From UBA868 sp016776875 (lineage in GTDB: Bacteria; Pseudomonadota; Gammaproteobacteria; Arenicellales; UBA868): 64,000 nt of DNA. The translations under genes were made by a program, and so were the position numbers. The stretch spans positions 1,178,001 through 1,242,000 of the forward strand of contig CP179198.1 in the NCBI GenBank assembly GCA_051201585.1. Direction: 5' to 3'. The notes under the pieces were generated by a model. It saw nothing but the letters and a program-made list of their open reading frames with translations. It searched no databases and was not told the DNA's origin. The number at the start of each line of letters is the position of its first letter. The first letter of the stretch is position 1. Shown piece by piece: positions 1-8,974 of this stretch.

Positions 1-132
1 GAGGCGGCGGGCGCCGGCGTATGGCTTCATGGGTCTGCTGGGGATTTAATTGCGAAAAACTCGGGCGCGGTTGGAATGCTTGCGAGCGACTTGATCAGAC
101 AGGTGCCGTACCTTAGATCTCGTTTGGGGTAG
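1..132 (+). CDS. nnr: NAD(P)H-hydrate dehydratase, C-terminal fragment
   Basis: Frame 1 is open from the window edge to TAG at 130-132 and encodes the last 43 residues of an Nnr/YjeF-type protein, the enzyme that repairs hydrated NADH and NADPH. The visible stretch contains WLHGSAGD followed by GMLASDLI, which matches the C-terminal end of the ribokinase-like dehydratase domain, where GSAGD forms part of the active site. Only the end is present, so I cannot see whether the N-terminal epimerase domain is fused. tsaE starts four bases after the stop, the same nnr-tsaE order as in E. coli, which supports the call and suggests one operon. Confidence 0.85.
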   Translation, partial: EAAGAGVWLHGSAGDLIAKNSGAVGMLASDLIRQVPYLRSRLG

Positions 133-136
133 AAAT

Positions 137-596
137 ATGACTCGCGAAATAATCGTAAACACGCCTTGTGAAATGGAAGCCGTTGGCTATGAACTTGCCC
201 ATCAGATATCAGCTCCATGCACAGTTCATTTGAGAGGGGATTTGGGCGCAGGAAAAACCACTCTGGCAAAAGGAATCATCGTTGGAATGGGCGCTGAGAG
301 TCAGGTGGTAAGTCCAACTTACACGTTGGTCGAGGAGTATCAGACCGCTAAGGGTGAGATTCATCATATAGACCTGTATCGAATGAAGACGGCAGGGGAA
401 GCTTGAGAGTTTGGGTTTTCGAGATCGGTTAGCGATGGGATGCATTATTTTAATTGAATGGCCGGAACGAGCCGAGGACATACTGCCAAGACCCGAATGG
501 AAGATTGAGATTGAATATCTCGAAAACCGGAGAAAAGTGGCAATACAAGACATTAAGGAGTCCATTGAAAACCGGCGTCACGAGGGAAATCCCTGA
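137..596 (+). CDS. tsaE: tRNA threonylcarbamoyladenosine ATPase TsaE (frame-disrupted)
   Basis: TsaE is the P-loop ATPase that works with TsaB and TsaD to make t6A37 on ANN-decoding tRNAs. The first part (137-406) carries Walker A GDLGAGKTT, then SPTYTLVEEY and HIDLYRM. The second part, in the next frame, carries the conserved IEWPER segment. The parts join at AAGCTT (399-404): dropping one base there restores AGELESLGFRD, the usual family sequence, and a protein of about 152 residues, normal for TsaE. I therefore treat this as one gene with a one-base surplus rather than a pseudogene. It lies between nnr and the amidase gene, as in E. coli. Confidence 0.88.
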
Positions 597-599
597 CAT

Positions 600-1880
600 A
601 TGAGTAAAGTGAAGGGCGCCATCTTAGTCACGTTACTGGCAGTCGCTCAGGGTGTTTTAGGTGCTACCGAAGTTGATGGAATGCGTCTTTGGGCGGGACC
701 TGACCAGATTCGATTTGTGATCGATCTAACTCAAAAACCCAAGTATGAGATTTTCGTGCTCAAAAATCCTGACCGTTTAGTCATTGATTTGTTCGACGCT
801 CAGATTTCCAGGCACGACGTTAAACCGCCAACGACTACTGAGACTATTTTGAAAATTCGAACAGGTCGTCCTAATCGGAATACGCTAAGGGTTGTCTTGG
901 ATCTTGATCGCCCGGCGACCTACAGCGATTTTTTGCTCGAACCCAAGAATCCGTATCCTTATCGCTTAGTGGTTGATCTTTCCCGTGATCAAACGGAAAG
1001 CACCAAAGAAACGACCTCAGAAAAAGCACGCTCTAAAAAATTTCTAGTCGTGGTCGATCCGGGCCACGGGGGTGACGATCCAGGGGCGATTGGCTCCGGC
1101 GGGACTCAAGAAAAGAGAATTGTTTTGGAGATTGCCCAAAAACTCGTTCGCCTGATTAATTCAGACGGTCGGATGCGAGCCTTCCTGACCCGCCACGCGG
1201 ATTATTATGTCAGTCTTCGCAGTCGTATTGAGATCGCAAGGCGCGAAAAAGCCGACGCGTTCATTTCGATTCATGCGGATGCCGCTAAACGAAAAACTGC
1301 CAAGGGTGCTTCTGTTTTTGTATTGTCAGACCGAGGCGCCAGTAGTGAGATGGGTAAATGGCTTGCGGCCCGTGAAAATGCGTCGGACCTCGCGGGCGGT
1401 GTTGCAATCGGCGAGCAGGAACCTGATATTCAGGAAACGCTTTTAGATATGGGTCTCGATTGGAAACTCAAACAGAGTAAAAAGTTAGGACATGAGATTT
1501 TGTCTGAAATTGAACAGATTGGGGCCCTGCATAGTGATCGGGTCGAGGAGGCGGCTTTTGTCGTGTTGAAGTCGGTAGATATCCCCTCCGTGTTGGTGGA
1601 AACTGGCTTTATCACAAATAAAGAAGAGGAAAAGTTACTCCGGAGTGGGAAGACTCAAGAACAAATTGCCCGTGCCATATTTCGGGGGCTTAAACGCTAT
1701 TGCGACGTCGAGGTGTCCTGTCTAAAGGAAGATGTGTCGAAGGCTTTCGGCTCGAACAATTTAGTTGCAAACATTCGACCTGGCAACCGTCGATTAATTT
1801 TTTCGGAAAAATTTTTTGATCCAGTGGGCAGGAGTGATGGTTTGGACAAGCAGTCGCTCACGCAGGCAGTCCCCGAATAA
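600..1880 (+). CDS. N-acetylmuramoyl-L-alanine amidase, AmiB/AmiC type
   Basis: This is a zinc amidase that cleaves the peptide stem from peptidoglycan during daughter-cell separation. Residues 1-22 form a signal peptide ending near VLGA, so it acts in the periplasm. An AMIN domain follows (about 25-125; it includes IRFVIDL and RLVIDLF) and targets the septum. The Amidase_3 domain runs from about 148 to 370, with DPGHGG and ISIHADA supplying zinc ligands and LVETGFITN supplying the catalytic Glu. After it comes a tail of roughly 55 residues with no LysM repeat, unlike E. coli AmiB. AmiB is the positional equivalent (tsaE-amiB-mutL-miaA), but mutL is not here and miaA follows after 5 bp. Confidence 0.93.
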   Translation: MSKVKGAILVTLLAVAQGVLGATEVDGMRLWAGPDQIRFVIDLTQKPKYEIFVLKNPDRLVIDLFDAQISRHDVKPPTTTETILKIRTGRPNRNTLRVVLDLDRPATYSDFLLEPKNPYPYRLVVDLSRDQTESTKETTSEKARSKKFLVVVDPGHGGDDPGAIGSGGTQEKRIVLEIAQKLVRLINSDGRMRAFLTRHADYYVSLRSRIEIARREKADAFISIHADAAKRKTAKGASVFVLSDRGASSEMGKWLAARENASDLAGGVAIGEQEPDIQETLLDMGLDWKLKQSKKLGHEILSEIEQIGALHSDRVEEAAFVVLKSVDIPSVLVETGFITNKEEEKLLRSGKTQEQIARAIFRGLKRYCDVEVSCLKEDVSKAFGSNNLVANIRPGNRRLIFSEKFFDPVGRSDGLDKQSLTQAVPE

Positions 1881-1885
1881 CGCTC

Positions 1886-2830
1886 TTGGCTAAACAACAC
1901 GTCATATTTCTTCATGGGCCCACCGCAACGGGGAAGTCTTCGCTCGCTTTAGAGTTGGCATCCCGCTTCCCCATTGACTTGATTAGTGTGGATTCAGGTC
2001 AGGTTTATCGCGGTATGGAAATTGGAACGGCTCGATTACCCGAATATCTTCTGGTCCAATTTCCGCATCACCTCATTGGAATCCGGGAGGTTCCAGAGAT
2101 TTTTTCAGTAGGCGATTTTTGTACGCTGGCGCGATTTCACATCAATGAAATTTTGAAACGAGAAAGAATACCCCTGCTTGTTGGTGGCACCATGTTTTAT
2201 TTTTCTGCCCTACTGAGGGGTATTCCAAACCTGCCCGCTGCGGACCCGGCGCTTCGAGAATGTTTAACACACGATGTGCGCCGGGATGGCCTTGGAACCC
2301 TCTATCGCAGACTGCAAAAAATGGATCCCGTGTCAGCAAATCGAATCGATCCAAATGATCGACAACGTATTCTTCGCGCGGTAGAGATTAATATCCTGAG
2401 TGGCAAACGAGTGTCAGAATGTGAGCACTCAAATGGACTTGATAACACCGGAGTCAACGTGTCGAGAATATCGCTTAGCATTTCTGATCGAAGGACGTTG
2501 CATAGGCGTATTGACGATCGTTTGCATGAAATGATTGATGCGGGATTGGTTGATGAAGTTCGCGGAATTCGATCTCGATATCCTCAAAGCCGTGAGACGC
2601 CTGCGATGAAATCTGTTGGTTATCAGCAGGTCTGGTCACACCTCGAGAATGAAGTTGACGAGCCCCAGATGATCGCGGACATCGCTACGGCGACAAGGCG
2701 TCTTGCCAAACGTCAACTGACCTGGTTGCGCCACGAGCGGGGTGTGACCTGGTTTGATGCGTCGAGCCCAGGGTTGGTTTCATCGGTGAGTCGATACCTG
2801 AAGGCGGCAGATATCTCGATCATGGAGTGA
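1886..2830 (+). CDS. miaA: tRNA dimethylallyltransferase
   Basis: MiaA transfers a dimethylallyl group to A37 of tRNAs that read UNN codons. The N-terminus has the P-loop GPTATGKSS and the DSGQVYRGMEIGTA segment that holds the substrate adenosine and catalytic Asp. LVGGTMFYF and NDRQRILRAVEI are also conserved. At 314 residues it is of normal length. The start is TTG at 1886, because the P-loop begins only nine residues later, leaving no room for a later start. It follows the amidase gene by 5 bp and is probably co-transcribed with it. hfq is 207 bp downstream with its own likely promoter, matching the miaA-hfq order of most gammaproteobacteria. Confidence 0.95.
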   Translation: MAKQHVIFLHGPTATGKSSLALELASRFPIDLISVDSGQVYRGMEIGTARLPEYLLVQFPHHLIGIREVPEIFSVGDFCTLARFHINEILKRERIPLLVGGTMFYFSALLRGIPNLPAADPALRECLTHDVRRDGLGTLYRRLQKMDPVSANRIDPNDRQRILRAVEINILSGKRVSECEHSNGLDNTGVNVSRISLSISDRRTLHRRIDDRLHEMIDAGLVDEVRGIRSRYPQSRETPAMKSVGYQQVWSHLENEVDEPQMIADIATATRRLAKRQLTWLRHERGVTWFDASSPGLVSSVSRYLKAADISIME

Positions 2831-2942
2831 CAGGCTTGAAATTAGTCGGGTGCGGACTTAGATTTAGAAGATACGGTTTATCCGTAGAAAAAATGCGTGA
2901 TCGTTCGACAGTTGGTTGTCCAAGCGTTCATTTTGGGCTGAA

Positions 2943-2971
2943 TTGACGTGGTCGCGTTAATTTTCAATAAC
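2943..2971 (+). promoter_or_regulatory. candidate sigma-70 promoter for hfq
   Basis: TTGACG at 2943-2948 is followed after 17 bp by AATAAC at 2966-2971, a good -35 with a weak -10. It lies in the 207-bp gap between miaA and hfq, about 65 bp before the hfq start. E. coli also has promoters for hfq in this position. The call rests on hexamer matches only. Confidence 0.35.
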
Positions 2972-3037
2972 ATCAATAAAGTGTCGTTGCATGCTTAGCT
3001 GAAAAGTTGAATCGCTTGTAATCGACGAGGAAAAAGC

Positions 3038-3313
3038 ATGAATCAGCTTAAAGCAACTGCCCTACAGGACCCGTTTTTGAATGCGCTCAGAAAAGAGCGA
3101 ATTCCGGTCGCAATTTATTTAGTCAATGGGATTAAGTTGCAGGGGCAGGTGGAATCTTTCGATTCTTTCGTTATTTTGTTGCGAGGGAGCGTGGGGCAAC
3201 TAATTTATAAGCATGCGATATCAACCATTGTGCCAACAAAGGCCGTCAGACTGCCATATTCAGACGACGACGCTAATTCAGAAGAGATTCACAAAGAACG
3301 TGTGGACGCGTAA
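3038..3313 (+). CDS. hfq: RNA chaperone Hfq
   Basis: Hfq is the Sm-like hexameric chaperone that pairs small RNAs with mRNAs. The core is nearly identical to that of E. coli: LQDPFLNALRKERIPV forms the N-terminal helix, YLVNGIKLQGQVESFD the Sm1 motif, and YKHAISTIVP the Sm2 motif with the YKH signature that binds uridine-rich 3' ends. The tail after Sm2 is short (about 22 residues) and strongly acidic (DDDAN...EE), giving 91 residues in total. The ATG is preceded by GACGAGGAAA, a good ribosome-binding site. The gene sits between miaA and hflX as expected. Confidence 0.98.
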   Translation: MNQLKATALQDPFLNALRKERIPVAIYLVNGIKLQGQVESFDSFVILLRGSVGQLIYKHAISTIVPTKAVRLPYSDDDANSEEIHKERVDA

Positions 3314-3420
3314 GTGTTGATTTACGGTCTCTAAAATTCCGATTCGTCGAGTGAGGTTACAGTGGGAAAATTGCGCGCGTTGGTGGTTGTGTCATTAACG
3401 AACATTTTTTAACTGATCAG

Positions 3421-4788
3421 TTGCCCGAATCCGATTTGTCGGGCGGAATTGAGAGAGCGCTTCTGGTTCACCAAAGCGGTAAGGGCAAGGTTCTTGACTC
3501 CGATTTCGATGAGTTGTCCGGGCTTGCAATCTCGGCGGGCGCGAACGTCGTGGGATGCCTGAGCGCGTCACGACCCCATCCGGATCCATCAAGTTTCGTT
3601 GGCCGCGGGAAAGTTCAAGAAATCGCGGAACGGGTGATTGACACAGGCGCGGACCTTGTTATTTTCAATCAGGCAATCACTCCGGTTCAGGAGCGGAATC
3701 TTGAGAGGTTATGCAAGTGCCGCATTGTGGACCGAACACGATTGATTCTGGATATATTTGCAATGAGGGCGCGGACTCATGAGGGGAAGCTTCAGGTGGA
3801 GCTCGCTCAGTTGCGGCACTTATCGACACGACTCGTTAGAGGATGGACACACTTAGAGCGGCAGCGAGGCGGAATTGGTTTGCGTGGTCCGGGCGAAACC
3901 CAGCTCGAAACAGATCGCCGTCTGCTTGGCGCGCGAATTCGATATCTTCAGAATCGGCTGTCAAAGGTGCGTTCTCAGCGACATCTGCGTCGAAATCGAA
4001 GGGCGCGATCCCGAGTGCCGACCATTGCGATCGTAGGGTATACCAATGCCGGAAAGTCTTCTTTGTTTAATCGCCTCGTTAACGAAGATGTTTTTTGTGC
4101 AGATCAGCTTTTTGCCACACTCGATCCGACGATGCGTCGACTTCAGATCAAAGGATTTGGGCCGGCCATTCTTTCCGATACGGTTGGGTTCATTCAAGGA
4201 TTGCCTCACACGTTGGTTGACGCATTCATGTCTACTCTTGAAGAGGTTTCGAACGCCGATCTATTGTTGAGAGTTGCCGACGATAGTGATCCTGAAGTGA
4301 TGACGCACGAATCTGAGGTGGAGGCCGTACTGGCGGAGATTAGCGCGGCCGAAATTCCGACGATCGTGGTGCGAAACAAATGTGACCTTAGTGGAAAAGC
4401 ACCAGTCCAACGAAAAACTGCGCCTAATGGCAGGACGTTGGTCCGGGTCTCGGCTCAAACCGGATTAGGGATAGAGACCTTGCTTGAAGAGATCTTCATT
4501 GAGTTGTCGAAGTTTAGCCGAGAGGTCAGCTTTTCTATTCCCCCTTTGGAGGGGCGTCTTCGTGCCCAGATTTTCTCCATGACCGAAGTGCTTGAGGAGT
4601 CAGTTGATCAAGATGGAATATCGCATATCAGGGCGAGGGCGGATACAGCAACCATCGGCAAGATTAAACGAGATCCTGATTTTCGCCCTGAGTTTCTCGA
4701 TTTGGGGCAAAAACATATGAGGGATGATCAAAGATGTGAAGGTGGAGAAGACGTGAGTTTTTACTCGACCGTGATAAACTCTCGCTAA
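3421..4788 (+). CDS. hflX: ribosome-associated GTPase HflX
   Basis: HflX is a GTPase that splits stalled or stressed 70S ribosomes. The N-terminal domain includes SFVGRGKVQEIAE and the long HEGKLQVELAQLRHLSTRL segment that contacts the ribosome, ending in GGIGLRGPGETQLETDRR. The G domain follows with G1 GYTNAGKSS (near residue 206), G3 DTVGF and G4 NKCD. Start choice: TTG at 3421 is used. The frame stays open upstream, but there is no better start codon with a ribosome-binding site. At 455 residues it is slightly longer than the E. coli protein (426). Two intact AGCT sites (3788, 3800) lie inside this gene. Confidence 0.94.
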   Translation: MPESDLSGGIERALLVHQSGKGKVLDSDFDELSGLAISAGANVVGCLSASRPHPDPSSFVGRGKVQEIAERVIDTGADLVIFNQAITPVQERNLERLCKCRIVDRTRLILDIFAMRARTHEGKLQVELAQLRHLSTRLVRGWTHLERQRGGIGLRGPGETQLETDRRLLGARIRYLQNRLSKVRSQRHLRRNRRARSRVPTIAIVGYTNAGKSSLFNRLVNEDVFCADQLFATLDPTMRRLQIKGFGPAILSDTVGFIQGLPHTLVDAFMSTLEEVSNADLLLRVADDSDPEVMTHESEVEAVLAEISAAEIPTIVVRNKCDLSGKAPVQRKTAPNGRTLVRVSAQTGLGIETLLEEIFIELSKFSREVSFSIPPLEGRLRAQIFSMTEVLEESVDQDGISHIRARADTATIGKIKRDPDFRPEFLDLGQKHMRDDQRCEGGEDVSFYSTVINSR

Positions 4789-4852
4789 ATCCTCGCGGGT
4801 AAACAGAGGGCTCATAAATCAGATGAATTGTCAAAAAAGAGGTGAATACTAG

Positions 4853-6070
4853 ATGCCGTGGAATCAGTCAGGATCGGGCGACAAAGATCCTTGGGGGCAG
4901 GGCAATGGCCAAAATCAACCACCTGATCTCGATGAGGTGTTGAAGGACATTCAAAAAAAGTTTAGCGGGATATTTGGAGGGAAAGGCGGCGGAAGCGGGA
5001 AATCCGGTGGAAACTTGCCGAGTTTTAGCTCGAAAGCGATTGCTCCCATTTCCATCATTGTTCTGGGCCTCTGGTTTGCAACCGGTTTTTATGTAGTTGA
5101 GCAGGGACAGCAGGCAGTCGAGATGCGATTTGGCGCTTACAAAACGATTAAAGAAGCTGGACTCAGATGGCATATGCCTTATCCGATTGAATCAGTGGAG
5201 GTGGTTAATATCCAGCAGATTCGAACAGTTGAAGTGGGTTATCGAACAAGCGCTCGATCCAATCAAGCGACGACTGTCGGGCGCGAGGCGTTGATGCTGA
5301 CCGCAGACGAGAACATTATTGATATCCATTTCGCGGTTCAATATGACATCAAAGATCCGCGACAGTTAATTTTTAACGTGGCGGAAGCTTATGACTCGGT
5401 TGTTCGGGGCGCGACAGAAAGTGCCGTTCGAGAGATTGTAGGCAGAAACACGATGGACTTTGCAATTACGGGCGGACGCGCAGAGATTGCGCAGGAAACA
5501 AAGTCACTCCTTCAGCAGATTCTGGATCGTTACGATACCGGAATTAATATCAAAGCGGTCGAAATGCAAAATGCCCAGCCGCCCGCTGAAGTGAAAGCGG
5601 CTTTTGATGATGCGGTTAAAGCGCGCGAAGATGAGGAGCGGTTCAAAAATGAGGCGCAGGCTTATCAAAATGACATTATTCCTCGAGCCCGGGGCGCAGC
5701 TGCGAGATTAGAGCAAGAAGCAGCCGCCTACAAGGCGACGGTGGTTGCGAAGGCGCGCGGTGAAGCGTCCCGGTTTCTCCAGGTGCTGGATGAATACAAA
5801 AAAGCACCTGATGTAACGCGGGACCGCTTGTATCTTGATGCGCTTGAGGACGTTTATGGCAACTCAACGAAATTAGTTATCGATCAAAAAAGTGGGGGGA
5901 ACAATGTGATGTATCTCCCACTTGATCAGTTAATCAGGAAAAACAGCGGATCAATGTCGAGCACGAATCAAGAATTTAATTTGGATAATCTGGGATCTGA
6001 TATGGCGGACACTGGCGGGCCGGAATCACGGCAGGAGCGTTCCAGTCGCCTAAGGAGTCTTACGCAATGA
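4853..6070 (+). CDS. hflK: HflK subunit of the HflKC-FtsH membrane complex
   Basis: HflK and HflC form a large SPFH-family cage around the FtsH protease in the inner membrane. The protein starts with a Gly/Ser-rich cytoplasmic segment (WNQSGSGDKDPWGQG, then GKGGGSGKSGG), followed by one transmembrane helix around residues 60-80. The SPFH/band-7 domain follows (VEQGQQAVEMRFGAYK, then VQYDIKDPRQLIFNV), and then a long Ala/Glu-rich coiled coil (EEAQAY...ARLEQEAAAYKA region). At 405 residues it is typical. Its last codons overlap the hflC start by 4 bp (ATGA), indicating translational coupling. Confidence 0.96.
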   Translation: MPWNQSGSGDKDPWGQGNGQNQPPDLDEVLKDIQKKFSGIFGGKGGGSGKSGGNLPSFSSKAIAPISIIVLGLWFATGFYVVEQGQQAVEMRFGAYKTIKEAGLRWHMPYPIESVEVVNIQQIRTVEVGYRTSARSNQATTVGREALMLTADENIIDIHFAVQYDIKDPRQLIFNVAEAYDSVVRGATESAVREIVGRNTMDFAITGGRAEIAQETKSLLQQILDRYDTGINIKAVEMQNAQPPAEVKAAFDDAVKAREDEERFKNEAQAYQNDIIPRARGAAARLEQEAAAYKATVVAKARGEASRFLQVLDEYKKAPDVTRDRLYLDALEDVYGNSTKLVIDQKSGGNNVMYLPLDQLIRKNSGSMSSTNQEFNLDNLGSDMADTGGPESRQERSSRLRSLTQ

Positions 6071-6945
6071 GCGGAAAAAGTTTGATCACTATTGTGCTGC
6101 TGGTAATCGCCGTCACACTCGGCGCTTCATCCGTCTACTACGTGGATCAACGTGAAAAAGCGATTGTTTTCCAATTCGGTGAAATTGTCCGGTCTAATGA
6201 CGAACCCGGTATCCACTTCAAAGCGCCTTTGATCAATAACGTTAGATTTTTTGATGCTCGTGTGCAGACAATGGACTCTGATCCAGAGTTATATCTCACC
6301 AGAGCAAAAAAGAACCTCGTGGTTGATTCATTCGTGAAATGGCGGATCACTAACGCGGCTGATTACTACACTCGATTGGGTGGTCTCGCCTCAAATGCCC
6401 GCAGTCGCCTCGCTCAGCGGGTCAATGATGCCCTTCGAAGTGAGTTTGGTAATCGATCGGTCCAGCAGGTGATTTCGGGAGACCGGGTTGAAATCATGGA
6501 CTTGGTTCGGACTGCAATGAATCGTGAAGTTGCGTCCCTTGGAATAGAGGTCCTTGATGTACGGCTTAAGCGGGTTGACCTGGACCCCGGCATTAGCGAA
6601 CGAGTCTATCAGCGGATGGAAGCCGAGCGTTCGAGAGTGGCTAAGGATTTAAGGGCGCGGGGCGCAGAGGCTGCAGAGATCATTCGGGCGGATGCGGATC
6701 GTCAAAGAGCCATTATCATCGCAGAGGCCCAGCAGACGGCCCAAGAGGTGAAAGGTCAAGGTGATGCGGAAGCGACGTTAATTTATGCAGAGGCTTTCAG
6801 TCGTGATCGGGAGTTCTACCAAATGTACCGAAGCTTAAACGCTTATCGAAAGACCTTCGCAAGTCCTGACAACCTGTTAGTGGTAGAGCCTGATTCAGAA
6901 TTTTTCAAGTACTTTAACCAAGCAAAACCCGAGTCTAGTCAGTAG
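6067..6945 (+). CDS. hflC: HflC subunit of the HflKC-FtsH membrane complex
   Basis: This is the partner of HflK in regulating FtsH-dependent proteolysis of membrane proteins. It has one N-terminal transmembrane helix (about residues 7-26). The SPFH domain starts at YYVDQREKAIVFQFGE and includes VDSFVKWRITNAADYYTRLGG. A basic-acidic coiled coil rich in ARGAEAAE and ADADRQRA follows. The conserved C-terminal block is YQMYRSLNAYRKTF. At 292 residues it is of normal length. Overlap with hflK and an 8-bp gap to the DUF2065 gene mark a tight operon that appears to continue into purA. Confidence 0.96.
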   Translation: MSGKSLITIVLLVIAVTLGASSVYYVDQREKAIVFQFGEIVRSNDEPGIHFKAPLINNVRFFDARVQTMDSDPELYLTRAKKNLVVDSFVKWRITNAADYYTRLGGLASNARSRLAQRVNDALRSEFGNRSVQQVISGDRVEIMDLVRTAMNREVASLGIEVLDVRLKRVDLDPGISERVYQRMEAERSRVAKDLRARGAEAAEIIRADADRQRAIIIAEAQQTAQEVKGQGDAEATLIYAEAFSRDREFYQMYRSLNAYRKTFASPDNLLVVEPDSEFFKYFNQAKPESSQ

Positions 6946-6953
6946 CGTTTAAT

Positions 6954-7145
6954 TTGGATTGGCAGAACCTCTTAGCCGCGTTGGCGCTGGTATTTGTGAT
7001 CGAAGGGCTGATTCCATTTGCGAGTCCGAAGGGGTATCGGACGTCGGCTAATCGCCTGCAGGGATTAACCGACCGACAACTGAGAGGCGGCGGAGCAGTC
7101 GCTATAATTTTTGGCTTGATGATGCTGGCATGGATCAAAGGGTAA
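6954..7145 (+). CDS. DUF2065 family small membrane protein
   Basis: This 63-residue protein has two hydrophobic segments (roughly residues 5-20 and 45-60) separated by a short polar loop containing SPKGYR and LQGLTDRQLR. That layout is typical of DUF2065 (E. coli YjeT), whose gene lies between hflC and purA in E. coli as it does here. The function of the family is not established. The position suggests a link to HflKC or to the inner membrane, but that is inference. The start is TTG at 6954, 8 bp after hflC, because no ATG or GTG would keep the first membrane segment. Confidence 0.85.
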   Translation: MDWQNLLAALALVFVIEGLIPFASPKGYRTSANRLQGLTDRQLRGGGAVAIIFGLMMLAWIKG

Positions 7146-7178
7146 ACGCGTGTCGAGTCGCCAATTGAGAAGCAGGTC

Positions 7179-8469
7179 ATGTCGAAAAAGTTAGTAGTTC
7201 TCGGAATTCAGTGGGGAGATGAAGGCAAGGGAAAAATCGTTGACTTGCTGACAGAGCGTTGTGACGCAGTCGTTCGTTTCCAGGGGGGGCATAACGCGGG
7301 CCATACGCTGGTAATAGATGGGCAGAAAACCGTCCTTCACCTTGTTCCGTCTGGCATTCTTCGTGAAAATGTGCAGTGCATGATCGGAAACGGGGTCGTC
7401 GTTGCACCTGATGCGCTTATCGACGAATTAAATGCCTTAGAAAGTGCGGGCTACAATCCTCGCGAACGTCTACTGATTAGCCCTGGAAGTCCTATTATCC
7501 TCCCCAGTCATGTGGCATTAGACCAGGCAAGGGAGCGGGCGCGCGGAAAGAATGCGATTGGTACAACGGGGCGAGGGATTGGCCCGGCGTACGAGGATAA
7601 GGCTGCCCGAAGAGGAATCCGTTTTGGAGAATTATCGGACCCTGATTCCTGTTGTGCACGTGTGGGCGAGCTTCTGGAATACCACAATTTTTTACTGACG
7701 TCGCAGTTTGGCGTCGATGCCATTGTTCCGGATGACGTTTTTTCCGAGGTGCATCGGTGGTCTCACGAACTCGCTAAGCTTGATTGGCGATGTCAGTAAT
7801 CGAGTCTACGAGATTCATCAAGACAACGGAAATGTTCTATTCGAAGGGGCGCAGGGGACGTTGCTGGATATTGATCAGGGCACCTATCCATTTGTTACCT
7901 CATCAAATACAACGGCTGGCGCGGCGTCTTGCGGCAGTGGTGTTGGACCATTGATGATGACAACCGTGATGGGGATCGTGAAAGCGTATACCACCCGCGT
8001 TGGCGCTGGACCTTTCCCGACCGAACTGTTCGATAGCGATGGCGATCATCTGGCAAAAAATGGACATGAGTTTGGCGCGACAACGGGACGACCTCGTCGA
8101 TGTGGATGGTTTGATGCTGTACTTGCGAAGCGGGCTTGTTGGATTAATAGTGTCGATTCGCTTTGTGTGACGAAGCTCGATGTGCTCGATACGCTTACTG
8201 AAATCAAGATTTGCACGAGTTACAAGCTGGATGGTGAAACGATTACACAGCCGCCGTGGGATTCCCGCAGTCTCGACCGGTGCGTGCCTAACTACGAGAC
8301 GCTTCCCGGGTGGAGCGGGTCAACTGTTGGCGCACGAACTTTGTCCGAGTTACCACGAGAGGCAAAAAACTTTATCAGTCGGCTAGAGGATTTGCTGGAG
8401 GTTCCTATTGATATCGTTTCGACGGGTCCCGATCGAGAAGAGACCATGGTACTCAAAAATCTGTTTTAG
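7179..8469 (+). CDS. purA: adenylosuccinate synthetase (frame-disrupted)
   Basis: PurA joins IMP and aspartate using GTP, the first committed step to AMP. The N-terminal part shows LGIQWGDEGKGKIVD (GTP-binding loop and catalytic Asp), GGHNAGHT and GTTGRGIGPAYEDKAAR. The second frame carries FEGAQGTLLDIDQGTYPFVTSS, GAGPFPTE, KLDVLD and STGPDREET. The two frames meet at AAGCTT (7776-7781). Removing one base restores an uninterrupted LAKLIGDVSNRV and a protein of about 429 residues, the normal size. Every catalytic motif is present, so this looks like an intact gene carrying a one-base surplus. It ends the hflK-hflC operon. Confidence 0.93.
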
Positions 8470-8626
8470 CCCGTTGCGATGTTAATGCTGAATTGTCTTC
8501 TCGTAAGTGGTCGTGTTGCGCGCAACTCAATCAATCCGTCTCTGGGGATATTATCGAGCGCGTGAGGTTGTTGGGATACACAATCGGTTACCCGTAAAAC
8601 CGTCACTCCCGTGCAGTTTTTGCGTC

Positions 8627-8648
8627 AATATGGTACCAATATGGTACC
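8627..8648. repeat. 11-bp tandem duplication at the tRNA-Leu 3' end
   Basis: AATATGGTACC occurs at 8627-8637 and again at 8638-8648 with no gap. The second copy covers the last bases of the tRNA (GGTACCA on the minus strand), so the first copy duplicates the tRNA terminus just outside the gene. Such 3'-end duplications can be left by integrases that use tRNA ends as attachment sites, but no integrase or other mobile gene is nearby. Local slippage is equally possible. Confidence 0.6.
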
Positions 8649-8728
8649 GAGGAGAGGACTTGAACCTCCACGGGGTTACCCCCACTAGCACCTGAAGCTA
8701 GCGCGTCTACCAGTTCCGCCACCTCGGC
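8642..8728 (-). tRNA. tRNA-Leu (CAG anticodon)
   Basis: Read on the minus strand, this begins GCCGAGGTGGCGGAA and ends CCTCGGTACCA. The acceptor stem GCCGAGG pairs with CCTCGGT (with a terminal G-U). The anticodon stem CTAGC/GCTAG encloses the loop TTCAGGT, giving anticodon CAG. A long variable arm (GGGGGTAACCCC region) marks a class II tRNA. GGTTCAAGTCC forms the T loop. CCA is encoded. The anticodon region matches E. coli tRNA-Leu(CAG) almost exactly. It reads CTG, the codon that dominates the leuA leader peptide at 41.9 kb. Confidence 0.96.
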
Positions 8729-8817
8729 AACGACTCTAACAAGAGAGAGTTGTTATCTGACTCGTCTTAGTCCAGACCCTGAAAAGGCGGGGCTCGGCCT
8801 AAGAGAATTTGTCGGCG

Positions 8818-8823
8818 ATTATA
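8818..8823 (-). promoter_or_regulatory. -10 element of the tRNA-Leu promoter
   Basis: On the minus strand this is a perfect TATAAT followed by CGCCG, a G/C-rich discriminator typical of stringently controlled stable-RNA promoters. It lies about 90 bp before the mature 5' end of tRNA-Leu. No good -35 is seen at 16-18 bp. The element sits between the two arms of an 8-bp inverted repeat (8793-8800 and 8843-8850). Confidence 0.45.
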
Positions 8824-8974
8824 CACCGTTGCATTAACTTCCAGGCCGAGATTCGAATCGAAAACGGAGTGTCTTGTTAACTGAATTTTTACCGGTTCCG
8901 GCTGAAGGCGTAAAAGTGTGATCTGTCAGCCAAACCCGCGCATTTATTTTGTCTAAAACGGCAGTTCAGGCTGT

